A DNA stretch of 64,000 bases from Candidatus Desulfofervidaceae bacterium. Lineage in GTDB: Bacteria; Desulfobacterota; Desulfofervidia; Desulfofervidales; Desulfofervidaceae. The position numbers were made by a program, and so were the translations under genes. Positions 17,795 to 26,914 of the stretch are shown here, piece by piece. Below the pieces are notes generated by a model, which saw nothing but the letters and a program-made list of their open reading frames with translations, was not told the DNA's origin and made no database searches. Every line of letters begins with the position of its first letter. The first letter of the stretch is position 1. The stretch covers positions 124,001-188,000 of the forward strand of contig JALWFG010000021.1 in assembly GCA_027038965.1 (NCBI GenBank), written 5' to 3'.

Positions 17795-18073
17795 ATGGGA
17801 AATGCAAGGGCTCACGTAATTATTACTGGCAAGGTGCAAGGAGTCTTTTTCCGCGCTTCTACTCAAGACGAAGCCCTAAGATTAGGGTTAAAAGGATGGG
17901 TAAGAAACCTTCCTAATGGAAGCGTAGAGGCCGTTTTTGAAGGTGACAAAAAGGCCATTGAAAAAATCATTTCCTGGTGCCACGAAGGTCCGCCTTGGGC
18001 GCGAGTTCAAGAAGTGAAGGTAAAATGGGAACCCTATCAAGGAGAATTTGAAAGATTCTCTATCATTTATTAA
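17795..18073 (+). CDS. acyP: Acylphosphatase
   Basis: Hydrolyses carboxyl-phosphate bonds such as acetyl phosphate and carbamoyl phosphate. The family pattern is complete: GKVQGVFFRAST with the phosphate-binding Arg, then GLKGWVRNLPNGSVEAVFEG with the catalytic Asn. The ATG at 17795 gives 92 residues, the normal size; a GTG nine bases earlier is also in frame. Its 3' end overlaps the convergent recN by 11 bases. Confidence 0.92.
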   Translation: MGNARAHVIITGKVQGVFFRASTQDEALRLGLKGWVRNLPNGSVEAVFEGDKKAIEKIISWCHEGPPWARVQEVKVKWEPYQGEFERFSIIY

Positions 18074-19757
18074 AGTGAGCTGCTTGGTTTAACAAAGCCT
18101 CTGCATAAGTTTTAGAAGACGGTTTATTCCCAAGCATGCGGATTATCTCTTTAGTTCTAGACTTTTTATCCAAAAGATAAATGGTGACTACCGTGCGACC
18201 ATCAGAAATCTTTTTCTCTACTTTAAAGTGGTTTTCAGCATAACAGGCAATTTGAGGTAAATGGGTAATGCATATTATTTGGTGCTGCTTGGCCAAATCC
18301 TTCAGCCTTTTTCCAATAAGACTCCCAATATCCCCTCCAACTCCAGTATCAATCTCATCAAAAATAATTGTCTCCGTCATAGACTTGTCACCCAAAATAC
18401 TCTTCAAGGCTAGGAGAAAACGTGCCAATTCTCCTCCCGAAGCAATCTTATGGAGTGATTTTGGAGGTTCACCTAAATTGGCAGAAAATTGGAAATTAAC
18501 TTCTTCAGCACCATTTTCATCAACAAACAAATCGTTTAGGGAAATGCCCCTTCTCAAAGGCAGAATTTCCACATTGGCTTGGGCATGTTCCATGCCTAAT
18601 TCATGAAGGTAATTTTCAATCCTCTCCTTCAAAATGCTAGCCGCCTTTTTTCTTTTAATAGAGAGCTCTCTTACCAATTCCACCATTTCTAGCTGAATCT
18701 TGTCTAGCTCCTTCTGAAGCCTTTTAATCTGCATCTCCAAATTTGCATTATCTTCCAATTCTTCAACAAAATTTTCTTTTAATTCTAAAAGTTCCTTTAT
18801 AGTCTCTACGTGATATTTTTTCTTCAAATGGATAATCCTATCTAAACGGGTTTCTATTGCTTCTAAGAGATGGGGATCAAAAGAAAGCCCTTCCTGATAA
18901 TCTCTTAAAGATTGGGCCAAATCTTCCAAAAGGTAAAGACTACTTTGAAGAGCATTCGCCCATTCACTCCATTTTGGGTCATATTCTGAGGCCCTTTCCA
19001 TGTCTCGCTTTATTTGAGTCAAAGAAGCAATGACTGCTCTTTCATCTTCATAAAGTTGCCAGTAGCTTCTATGAGCAATTTCTTTTAATAGAACAATGTT
19101 TTGCAAAACAAGCCTTTGTTCTTTTAGTTTTTCTTCCTCGCCCACGGAAAGCTGAGCATCCTCTATCTCCTTAATCTGAAATTCCAAAAGTTTTTTTCTT
19201 TCGACCTGTTTCTCTATTTTTTCCCAAAGAAGTTCCTTTTGATCCCTAAGATTTAAAAAACGCTGATAAATTTCTTGCCACCTTCTTTTTTCTTCGCTTA
19301 GATTGGCAAATATATCCAAGACTTCCAACTGATATTGAGGCTGAAGCAGTTTTTGATATTCATGCTGGCCAGAAAGGGTAATCAAGGGGGAAACAACTTG
19401 CTGAAGCATTTGCAAAGTAATCAGTTGCCCGTTTATAAAAATCTTATTTTTGCCATTTCTATTAATAATGCGTTTAACGATTAACTCACCTTCATCTTCT
19501 ACCTCAATTCCCATATCCTCTAAACGCAGCTTCCAATTTGGGTTATCTCCTGAAAAGAAGGCTGTAATTTCAGCCTGTTTTGTTCCATGACGCACAATTT
19601 CTGCTTTGGCCCTTTCTCCCATCAGAAGCTTAATAGCATTTATAATAATAGATTTGCCTGCTCCTGTTTCACCAGTAATCACATTGAGACCAGGACTGAA
19701 CTGAACATTCAAATTTTCAATAATAGCCAAATTTCTTATGGATAGGTGCTCAAGCAT
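18063..19757 (-). CDS. recN: DNA repair protein RecN
   Basis: SMC-like ATPase in double-strand break repair, 564 residues. Walker A is GETGAGKSIIINAI. Two coiled-coil arms follow, then the signature ASGGELARFLLAL and Walker B TIIFDEIDTGVGG. FNPW-type substitutions are not obvious and all ATPase motifs are intact. It is transcribed alone. Confidence 0.95.
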   Translation of the reverse strand: MLEHLSIRNLAIIENLNVQFSPGLNVITGETGAGKSIIINAIKLLMGERAKAEIVRHGTKQAEITAFFSGDNPNWKLRLEDMGIEVEDEGELIVKRIINRNGKNKIFINGQLITLQMLQQVVSPLITLSGQHEYQKLLQPQYQLEVLDIFANLSEEKRRWQEIYQRFLNLRDQKELLWEKIEKQVERKKLLEFQIKEIEDAQLSVGEEEKLKEQRLVLQNIVLLKEIAHRSYWQLYEDERAVIASLTQIKRDMERASEYDPKWSEWANALQSSLYLLEDLAQSLRDYQEGLSFDPHLLEAIETRLDRIIHLKKKYHVETIKELLELKENFVEELEDNANLEMQIKRLQKELDKIQLEMVELVRELSIKRKKAASILKERIENYLHELGMEHAQANVEILPLRRGISLNDLFVDENGAEEVNFQFSANLGEPPKSLHKIASGGELARFLLALKSILGDKSMTETIIFDEIDTGVGGDIGSLIGKRLKDLAKQHQIICITHLPQIACYAENHFKVEKKISDGRTVVTIYLLDKKSRTKEIIRMLGNKPSSKTYAEALLNQAAHFNK

Positions 19758-19951
19758 CGGTTTTTTATTAAAACGATATCCCTTTCTTTTGTCAACTCCT
19801 AGACAACTTTAAATAAGTGGTCATTTAAGCCGGTAAGAAGTCAAATTTTAATGTCAATTATTTATCACTTTTTTTCTACCTTTTGTCCTAAAATATTGAC
19901 TTTTATTCTCTTAGAGTTTAAAAAAAATCAAATTTTTTTGGGGAGGGTGAT

Positions 19952-21877
19952 ATGACGACGGGAAAACATCTTGAAGTTACCGAGGTAGTCCTTGAGGAAG
20001 ACAGAGTTGTTAGGCCTTTACCTGAAACTGTAACAGAAGCAAATGTAAGTCCTATTGATTATGAAAGGGCCTTAAGAAAGGGCCAAGAGAATTTTGTGGG
20101 TTTTTGGGAAGAAGCAGCCGAAGAACTTGAGTGGTATAAAAAGTGGGATCAGGTGCTTGATGATTCTAATGCCCCCTTTTATAAGTGGTTTGTAGGAGCA
20201 AAGTGCAACATTGTGCACAATGCCTTGGACCGGCACGTCCAAAGTGTTCGCAAAAATAAGGTTGCCATCATCTGGCAAGGAGAACCTTTGAAGGATATAA
20301 AAAAGTTGACTTATTATGAACTTTATCGCCGAGTGAACAAATTTGCCAATGTTTTAAAATCTTTGGGAGTGAAAAGGGGAGATAGAGTAGCCATTTATTT
20401 GCCCAATATTCCTGAAATTGCCATCGCCATGCTTGCATGTGCCAAAATTGGGGCTGTGCATACTGTGGTTTATGCAGGCTTCAGCGCTGCAGCCCTTAAA
20501 GAAAGGGTAAACGATGCCCAAGCCAAAATCATCGTTACCGCTGACGGTCTTTTTAGGAATGGGAAAATAATTAATCTAAAAAACGTAGTAGATGAAGCCA
20601 TTCTTGAATGTCCTAGTGTGGAAAATGTAATCGTAGTCAAAAGAACAGGCGAAGAAATAGATATGAGTGATGGCCGATATTTATGGTTTCACGACTTGAT
20701 GGAAGCCGCTTCTGATGAATGTGAAACCGAGGTTATGGACGCAGAAGACATGCTCTTTATCCTTTACACCTCTGGTACTACTGGAAAGCCCAAGGGAGTA
20801 GTTCATGTTCACGGTGGGTATATGGTAGGAATTCATCGGACTCTAAAATGGGTCTTTGACCTTAAAGAAACCGATATTTATTGGTGTGCTGCAGATCCGG
20901 GTTGGATCACTGGACACAGCTATATTGTATATGGTCCTCTTATTGCTGGAGCAACAACGGTTATGTATGAAGGACATCCTCTATATCCGAAGGCCAATAG
21001 AATGTGGAAAATTATAGAAGATTTCGGAATCACTATCCTTTATACCGCTCCTACGACAATTCGGATGCTTATGAGGTATGGGTCCGCCATTCCCCGGCGT
21101 CATAATCTTTCTACTCTAAGACTCCTAGGTTCAGTGGGGGAACCTATTAACCCTGAGGCCTGGATGTGGTATTATCAAAATGTGGGGAGAGAAAGATGTC
21201 CTATTATGGATACCTGGTGGCAAACAGAAACGGGTATGTTTATGATTACGCCTCTACCTGTAAGTTTGCTTAAACCGGGCTCGGCCACAAAGCCCTTCCC
21301 AGGGATTCATGCTGATGTAGTGGACAAAAACGGAAATCCCGTGCCCGAGGATAAGGGAGGCTTTCTGGTAATTAAAAAACCTTGGCCTTCTATGCTCCGC
21401 ACCCTTTATAAAGATCCTGAAAGGTATAAACAAGTTTATTGGGAAAAGATTCCTGGTGGGATTTACTGCAGCGGTGACGTGGCCCGCAAAGACAAAGATG
21501 GCTATTTCTGGATTCAGAGTCGTGCCGATGACGTTATCAATATTGCCGGCCACAGAATCGGCACCGCTGAAGTAGAAAGTGCGGTCGTAAGTCATAGGGC
21601 CGTGGCTGAAGCAGCATGTATTGGGGTACCTGATCCTATAAAGGGTGAAGTAGCCAAGGTCTTTGTTATTTTAAAAGAAGGTCATGAATCCAGTGAAGAG
21701 CTTGATAAATCAATAAGACAACATGTGAGAAAGGAATTAGGACCAATTGTTATTATAAAATCTATTGAGTTTGTGGATAATTTACCAAAAACAAGAAGTG
21801 GAAAAATTATGCGCAGAGTGCTAAAGGCAAAGGAAATGGGGATGGATCCTGGAGATTTGACCACTTTGGCAGATTAA
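19952..21877 (+). CDS. acs: Acetyl-CoA synthetase (AMP-forming)
   Basis: Activates acetate to acetyl-CoA through acetyl-AMP. Motifs are [12 protein letters not shown] (A3), DTWWQTETG (A5), [10 protein letters not shown] (A7) and the C-terminal TRSGKIMRR, whose Lys is the adenylation-essential, acetylation-regulated residue. The 641-residue length is typical. GGGGAGGGTGAT precedes the ATG. In a sulfate reducer it would serve acetate assimilation or oxidation. The following gene is dsrC on its own promoter. Confidence 0.95.
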   Translation: MTTGKHLEVTEVVLEEDRVVRPLPETVTEANVSPIDYERALRKGQENFVGFWEEAAEELEWYKKWDQVLDDSNAPFYKWFVGAKCNIVHNALDRHVQSVRKNKVAIIWQGEPLKDIKKLTYYELYRRVNKFANVLKSLGVKRGDRVAIYLPNIPEIAIAMLACAKIGAVHTVVYAGFSAAALKERVNDAQAKIIVTADGLFRNGKIINLKNVVDEAILECPSVENVIVVKRTGEEIDMSDGRYLWFHDLMEAASDECETEVMDAEDMLFILYTSGTTGKPKGVVHVHGGYMVGIHRTLKWVFDLKETDIYWCAADPGWITGHSYIVYGPLIAGATTVMYEGHPLYPKANRMWKIIEDFGITILYTAPTTIRMLMRYGSAIPRRHNLSTLRLLGSVGEPINPEAWMWYYQNVGRERCPIMDTWWQTETGMFMITPLPVSLLKPGSATKPFPGIHADVVDKNGNPVPEDKGGFLVIKKPWPSMLRTLYKDPERYKQVYWEKIPGGIYCSGDVARKDKDGYFWIQSRADDVINIAGHRIGTAEVESAVVSHRAVAEAACIGVPDPIKGEVAKVFVILKEGHESSEELDKSIRQHVRKELGPIVIIKSIEFVDNLPKTRSGKIMRRVLKAKEMGMDPGDLTTLAD

Positions 21878-21886
21878 AAAAAACTA

Positions 21887-21914
21887 TTGACAAGTTTTAT
21901 GTTTATATGATAAA
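21887..21914 (+). promoter_or_regulatory. dsrC promoter
   Basis: TTGACA (21887-21892), 16 bases, GATAAA (21909-21914). It lies between the acs stop and the strong dsrC ribosome-binding site AAGGAGGTGA, which matches the full anti-Shine-Dalgarno core. Confidence 0.55.
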
Positions 21915-21952
21915 TCTGCTGAAGAAAATTTTGGGAGAAGGAGGTGAACTAA

Positions 21953-22273
21953 ATGCCAGTAGTAGAGTACAAAGGCAAAAAGTTTGAGGTAGATGAAGAC
22001 GGGTTCCTAGCTGGGGGTATTGATGATTGGTGTCCTGAATGGGTAGACTATGTCAAAGAGCAGGAAGGTATTAAAGAACTAACAGCAGACCATTGGAAAT
22101 GCATTCACTTCCTCCAGGATTACTACAAAAAGCACGGTATCGCTCCTATGGTAAGGGTATTTTCTAAGGTAACAGGATTCAAGCTCAAAAAGATCTATGA
22201 ATTGTTCCCATCTGGTCCTGGTAAGGGAGCCTGTAAGATGGCCGGGTTGCCAAAACCAACTGGTTGCGTGTAA
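21953..22273 (+). CDS. dsrC: DsrC sulfur-carrier protein of dissimilatory sulfite reductase
   Basis: 106 residues. DsrC carries the sulfur released by DsrAB as a trisulfide between two C-terminal cysteines, which the membrane complex DsrMKJOP then reduces. Both are present: Cys94 and the penultimate Cys105, eleven positions apart, within the conserved arm GPGKGACKMAG...PTGCV. This separates it from TusE, which lacks Cys94. It strongly suggests sulfate or sulfite respiration. dsrAB are not in this window. An ideal ribosome-binding site and a strong terminator fit high expression. Confidence 0.95.
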   Translation: MPVVEYKGKKFEVDEDGFLAGGIDDWCPEWVDYVKEQEGIKELTADHWKCIHFLQDYYKKHGIAPMVRVFSKVTGFKLKKIYELFPSGPGKGACKMAGLPKPTGCV

Positions 22274-22303
22274 ATTAAAATGAGGTTTATATTGCACGCG
22301 TGC

Positions 22304-22335
22304 AAACCCCACCCACAAGGTGGGGTTTTTCTTTT
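22304..22335 (+). terminator. Rho-independent terminator of dsrC
   Basis: Ten-base stem AAACCCCACC / GGTGGGGTTT with loop CACAA, followed by TTCTTTT. It lies about 30 bases past the dsrC stop and just before the convergent ftsY end. Confidence 0.9.
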
Positions 22336-22351
22336 AGCCTTTTCATTTTAA

Positions 22352-23431
22352 TTAAAATAAAGCTTCTACAAATGCTTCTGGATCAAAGGGTTTTAAATCG
22401 TCCATTTTTTCACCAATACCAATGAAATGAATGGGAATTCTAAACTCATGGGCAACGCTCACTAAAATACCGCCCTTGGCCGTGCCGTCTAATTTGGTCA
22501 TAATAATGCCTGTAATTCCCAGGGCCTCATTGAAAAGTTTTGTCTGGGAGGTAGCGTTTTGACCGGTAGTGGCATCTAAAACCAGAAAAATTTCATGAGG
22601 GGCCGCAGGAACAATTTTTTGGATTACTCGCTTGATTTTTTTCAATTCCTCCATAAGGTTAATCTTGGTATGCAATCTCCCGGCAGTATCAATAAATACA
22701 ATGTCATAACCTTTATTTTTGGCAAGTTGAACTCCATCAAAGGCAACCGCTGCCGGGTCGGCTCCACTTTGCTGGCTGTAAATATCTACCCCTACCCTTT
22801 GGGCCCAGGCTTGCAATTGCTCTATAGCTGCGGCCCTAAAGGTGTCTGCTGCCACCAAAAGCACCTTTTTGCCCTGATCATAATAATATTTAGCCAATTT
22901 GGCAATGGTGGTAGTTTTTCCTACTCCGTTGACCCCAACCATCATAACTACAAAAGGTCGCTGTCTTTCTATATCAAAATCAGGTCTATTGATACTAATC
23001 ATTTTAAAAATTTCTTCTTTAAGCACCTTTTTCAGCTCTTCAACATTATTAATCTCCTTGTGAGAAACCTTTTTGGTAATTGTTTGGATTAATTCTTGAG
23101 TCGCCTTTACTCCCAAATCAGCCATAATTAATATTTCTTCAAGTTCTTCCAGGACCTCTTCGTCTATTTGCTTTTTACCCAGAAAAAGTCCATCTATACG
23201 AGAAGTCAAGGCCTGTCTGGTTTTTGAAAGTCTCTGTTTAAGGCGGTTAATAAAACCAAAGCCCGACTTTCCCTCCTTCTGTTCCCTCTCTCCAGCCTTC
23301 TCTGCCTGATCTGGCTCCATTTTTATCCCTTCAGGCTGTTTTTCTTCACTCTTCATTGCTTCGTTTTTTTTAATTATCTCTTGCCCTTCAGCTTCCCTTT
23401 TCTCTTTTTTTCTTTTAAACCACTTGAACAT
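22352..23431 (-). CDS. ftsY: Signal recognition particle receptor FtsY
   Basis: SRP receptor GTPase that delivers nascent membrane proteins to SecYEG. An acidic/basic N-terminal A domain (about 60 residues) precedes the NG domain: GVNGVGKTTTIAKLA (G1), DTFRAAAIEQL, DTAGRLHTKINLM (G3) and TKLDGTAKGG (G4). I start at MFKWFKRKKEK, which has AGGAGAAGG upstream; the longer frame lies within smc. The start overlaps the smc end by 17 bases, indicating coupling. Confidence 0.95.
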   Translation of the reverse strand: MFKWFKRKKEKREAEGQEIIKKNEAMKSEEKQPEGIKMEPDQAEKAGEREQKEGKSGFGFINRLKQRLSKTRQALTSRIDGLFLGKKQIDEEVLEELEEILIMADLGVKATQELIQTITKKVSHKEINNVEELKKVLKEEIFKMISINRPDFDIERQRPFVVMMVGVNGVGKTTTIAKLAKYYYDQGKKVLLVAADTFRAAAIEQLQAWAQRVGVDIYSQQSGADPAAVAFDGVQLAKNKGYDIVFIDTAGRLHTKINLMEELKKIKRVIQKIVPAAPHEIFLVLDATTGQNATSQTKLFNEALGITGIIMTKLDGTAKGGILVSVAHEFRIPIHFIGIGEKMDDLKPFDPEAFVEALF

Positions 23432-26400
23432 TGCCTTCTCCTGATAAAGAAATTGATATAATGTTTGTAACTCCCTTTTGTTCCATGGTAACACCTATAA
23501 GACGGTCTGCCTCTTCCATAACGCGGCGATGATGACTGATAACAATTAACTGCATAGCCTCCTTAAGTCGCCTAAGCAAATTGCAAAATCTCTCTACATT
23601 CCTTTCATCAAGTCCAGCATCCACCTCATCTAAGACACAAAAAGGACTTGGTTTGACAAAATAAAGCCCAAAGAGAAAGGCCAACGAAATAAGGCTTCTT
23701 TCCCCCATAGAAAACAAATGATGCCTGACTTTCTTCCCAGGCAATTTCACCTTAAAATCTACTCCTGAACTTAAAGGATGAGAGGGATCTGTAAGATAAA
23801 TTTCTCCTTGAGCTTCACCAAAGACAAATTGTAAAAGTTTCTGAAACTGCTCATTAGCAACCTGTAGGGTAGCAAGAAAAAGCTTGGTTGAAGTTTGATC
23901 AATTTCAGAAATCGCCCTTTGAAGTCCTTTAATGGAATTAATCAGATCTTGCTTCTGAGTTTTTAAAAACTCATATCTCTGCCTTATTTCTTCATATTCT
24001 TCTATGGCACTAAGGTTAACATGGCCAAGCCTTTCTAGTTGTGTTTGAAGGGACTTCCTCTGGGCTTCAAGCTCTTTTTTATTCAGGCCTTGACATTCTA
24101 TAGATATCTCCTCAGGATCAAGTTGATAATCCTTTAGAAGCCTACTCCTAAAAATTTCCTTTTCGGCCTTAAGGCCTGCAATTTGTCTTTCAAGTAACTG
24201 AATTTGATTTTTTTTGTCTTCTATTTTGGCCTTTAAAACCTGGGCTTCCTGGGCAAGCTTCTTTTTTTGATCCGAAACTTTTGAGAGTTGATTTTGGGCC
24301 AATTCAATCTCCCCTTGAATCTCCTCTGCCCTTTGAGAAAACTGGGTCATATCCCTTTTAAGGCGGTCTTGCTCTAAGGAAACATGTTTTAAAAAGTTTT
24401 CAATTTCAGAAAGGTCAGAGATAATTTGTTCAAGCTCCTTTTCTATCTCTGTTTGTCTGAGTTCAAGTCTTTGACTCTCCTTTAGAAGAAATTCCCTCTT
24501 TTCATGCATCTCTTTATTTTGCCATTCATAGCGTCTTAAAAGCTCTTCCTTCTGCCGCTTAATTAACTCAATTTTATCTATTTTTTGTCTTATTTTATTT
24601 ATTTCTTGACTTAACTCATAATTTTGGGTCTTTAAGATCCCTTGCCTTTGAAGAAGCTCTTCCCTAAGCCGAAGCAATTTTTCTCTCTCTATTTTTATTC
24701 CGGTTATTCTTTTCTCAAGCTCACTTATTTGAAATCCTGCATACTTTAAAAACTCAGATTCTTTTATTCGCCTTTCTCTTAAGTGCCTCAGCTCACCTTC
24801 TATACAGTTTATTTCCTTAAATACCTCTTTTAAAAATCTCTCTTGTTCTGAATGCCTTTCTTTAAATTTAGAGAAAATCATTTTTATTTGAGAAAGCCTT
24901 TTATCAAAGCCCAATACCAACCCTTGCAATCTCTTTTGAAGGGCCTTTTGTTTTAAATATTCCTTCAAAATACCGCTTGTTTGACTCCAATAAAGTATTC
25001 CCTCTGGAGTTAAGAGTTGCCCTTTAGGAGTAACATAAATAAATGAAGAGGGCAAAAACTCCAAAGAAATTTCTTCTATAAGAATAACGTTTGAGAAAAT
25101 CCTTTGCGCCACGGATTCAAATTGAGGCCTAACCTTTATTCTTTGCATAAGAGGACAACCAATCTCAGATTTAGTTTGATTAAGGCTAAATGGAAAATTT
25201 AAGGGAATAAGACTGAAGCTTTCCTCCTGAGATATCTTTAAGGCTTCTTTAAAATCTTTTATCAACCACCCCCCTTTTGTTTTATATTCAAGTACCGCTT
25301 CCACGGCGCTTTCTACCCCGCTTGCATCTTCAATCATGTCAAACACCTGACCTAAGGTCTGAGAGGGTCTCCTTTGCGGTTGATGGTTCTTAAGCCAAAA
25401 TCTGGTGGTCTTCAACTGGGATTTAAATCGGGTCAAAGATTCTTCTAAATTGATAATTGCTTTATTCCAACGGGAGATTTTATCAAAAAGCTTATCTATC
25501 TCTTTCACTATTACTTCTTTTCTTCCTTTTAAATTGGCTTTTTGATATTCTTTCTCTCTTAGACATTGACTAATCCTTTCCAGTTCCCCCTCTTTAATTT
25601 GCTTTTCCTTTAAAAGTTTATTCAACTTGGCGGCCTTTTGGATATATTCTTGGTCTATCCTTTTTTCTTGCCTTTTAATGTAATCTAGCTCTGATTCAAT
25701 TTTAATTAAATCCTTTTTACCTTCGTCTTTTTGCCTTTGTTTGGCCTTCAATTCTGGAATTTGTTTTTCAAGGCTAGCCTTAATCTGAATCAAAAGAGAT
25801 TTGGCCTTTTCAACCTCATTTTCAAACTGTTTGGTCTTAAATTCAATTGTCCCAATTTCTTCACCTATCTTTTTCCTCCCCTCTTCTACCCTTGTCCTTT
25901 CTAACTCCAAGGCTTGTCCCTTTTTCTCTAGAACTGTCTTTTGTCTTTTATAACTTTCAACCTTTTCTAAGAGGGCCTTAAGCCTTAATTTGGTTTCTTT
26001 AATTTGGACTTGGATTTCCAAAAGTTCTTTTTCCTTAGAATTTATCTTTCTATTCAAAAATTCAGTTTGAGGTTCTATGTCTTTCAAGCTCTTAATCAAT
26101 TCAAGATGTCCTTTTTCCAACAATTCAATTTCCTGAAACAAGGCCCTAGTTTGAGTTTTAATCTTTTCCAAGCTCTCTTTTTTTTCCTGATATTGTTGAA
26201 AAATCAAAGTAATTTCTATGTCTTTAAGTGCCTTTTTCAAATCCATATATTGCCTGGCCTTTTTGGCCTGGGAGGCCAGTTTTCGGGTTTGGGTTTCTAC
26301 TTCTTTTAAAATATCCTCTATCCTTTGCAAGTTTTGCTTGGTCTCCTCTATTTTTTGATATGTCTCTTCTCGCCTTTGGCGGTATTTAGCAATACCTGCC

Positions 26401-26912
26401 GTTTCCTCAAGCAAACACCTCTTCTCCAAGGGTGAAAATTCTATGAGGGAGGTAACTTGTCCTTGGTCAATAATGGCATAACTCTTGGAAGAAATGCCTA
26501 TATCAAGAAGCATTTCTTTAATATCCTTGAGCCGACAAATCCGTTTGTTTAAGAGATAATTACCCTCGCCGCTGCGAAAAACTCGCCTAGTAACCATAAC
26601 TTCTTGAGGTAAGGGATTTTGAGGTCGTTCAAAGACAAGGGAAACCTCGGCCATTGAAGCCTGTTTATAATTAGTAGTACCACTAAAAATCAAATCTTCA
26701 GCCGTTTTACTTCTGAGTGGTTTATATCCCTGCTCGCCTAAAACCCACTTGATAGCATCCACAATATTACTTTTCCCACATCCATTGGGACCTACAATAG
26801 CCGAAATAAAAGGAGAAAAAGAAATAAGAGTTGCCTTGGCAAAGGATTTAAAACCCTTCAGTTTTAAGGTCTTTAAGTATGTCCTGGTGACAACATTTAC
26901 AAGTTCACTCAT
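23415..26912 (-). CDS. smc: Chromosome segregation protein SMC
   Basis: 1165-residue SMC: N-terminal ATPase lobe with GPNGCGKSNIVDAIKWVLGEQ, long coiled coil, hinge around residues 505-660, second coiled coil and C-terminal lobe with Walker B FCVLDEVDAGLDE. The usual ABC signature SGGE reads SMGER here. About 10 extra residues precede the canonical YLKTLKLKGFKSF start. It lies between moeA-PBP (two-base gap) and ftsY. No scpAB is adjacent. Confidence 0.95.
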   Translation of the reverse strand: MSELVNVVTRTYLKTLKLKGFKSFAKATLISFSPFISAIVGPNGCGKSNIVDAIKWVLGEQGYKPLRSKTAEDLIFSGTTNYKQASMAEVSLVFERPQNPLPQEVMVTRRVFRSGEGNYLLNKRICRLKDIKEMLLDIGISSKSYAIIDQGQVTSLIEFSPLEKRCLLEETAGIAKYRQRREETYQKIEETKQNLQRIEDILKEVETQTRKLASQAKKARQYMDLKKALKDIEITLIFQQYQEKKESLEKIKTQTRALFQEIELLEKGHLELIKSLKDIEPQTEFLNRKINSKEKELLEIQVQIKETKLRLKALLEKVESYKRQKTVLEKKGQALELERTRVEEGRKKIGEEIGTIEFKTKQFENEVEKAKSLLIQIKASLEKQIPELKAKQRQKDEGKKDLIKIESELDYIKRQEKRIDQEYIQKAAKLNKLLKEKQIKEGELERISQCLREKEYQKANLKGRKEVIVKEIDKLFDKISRWNKAIINLEESLTRFKSQLKTTRFWLKNHQPQRRPSQTLGQVFDMIEDASGVESAVEAVLEYKTKGGWLIKDFKEALKISQEESFSLIPLNFPFSLNQTKSEIGCPLMQRIKVRPQFESVAQRIFSNVILIEEISLEFLPSSFIYVTPKGQLLTPEGILYWSQTSGILKEYLKQKALQKRLQGLVLGFDKRLSQIKMIFSKFKERHSEQERFLKEVFKEINCIEGELRHLRERRIKESEFLKYAGFQISELEKRITGIKIEREKLLRLREELLQRQGILKTQNYELSQEINKIRQKIDKIELIKRQKEELLRRYEWQNKEMHEKREFLLKESQRLELRQTEIEKELEQIISDLSEIENFLKHVSLEQDRLKRDMTQFSQRAEEIQGEIELAQNQLSKVSDQKKKLAQEAQVLKAKIEDKKNQIQLLERQIAGLKAEKEIFRSRLLKDYQLDPEEISIECQGLNKKELEAQRKSLQTQLERLGHVNLSAIEEYEEIRQRYEFLKTQKQDLINSIKGLQRAISEIDQTSTKLFLATLQVANEQFQKLLQFVFGEAQGEIYLTDPSHPLSSGVDFKVKLPGKKVRHHLFSMGERSLISLAFLFGLYFVKPSPFCVLDEVDAGLDERNVERFCNLLRRLKEAMQLIVISHHRRVMEEADRLIGVTMEQKGVTNIISISLSGEGNVQVV

Positions 26913-26914
26913 CC

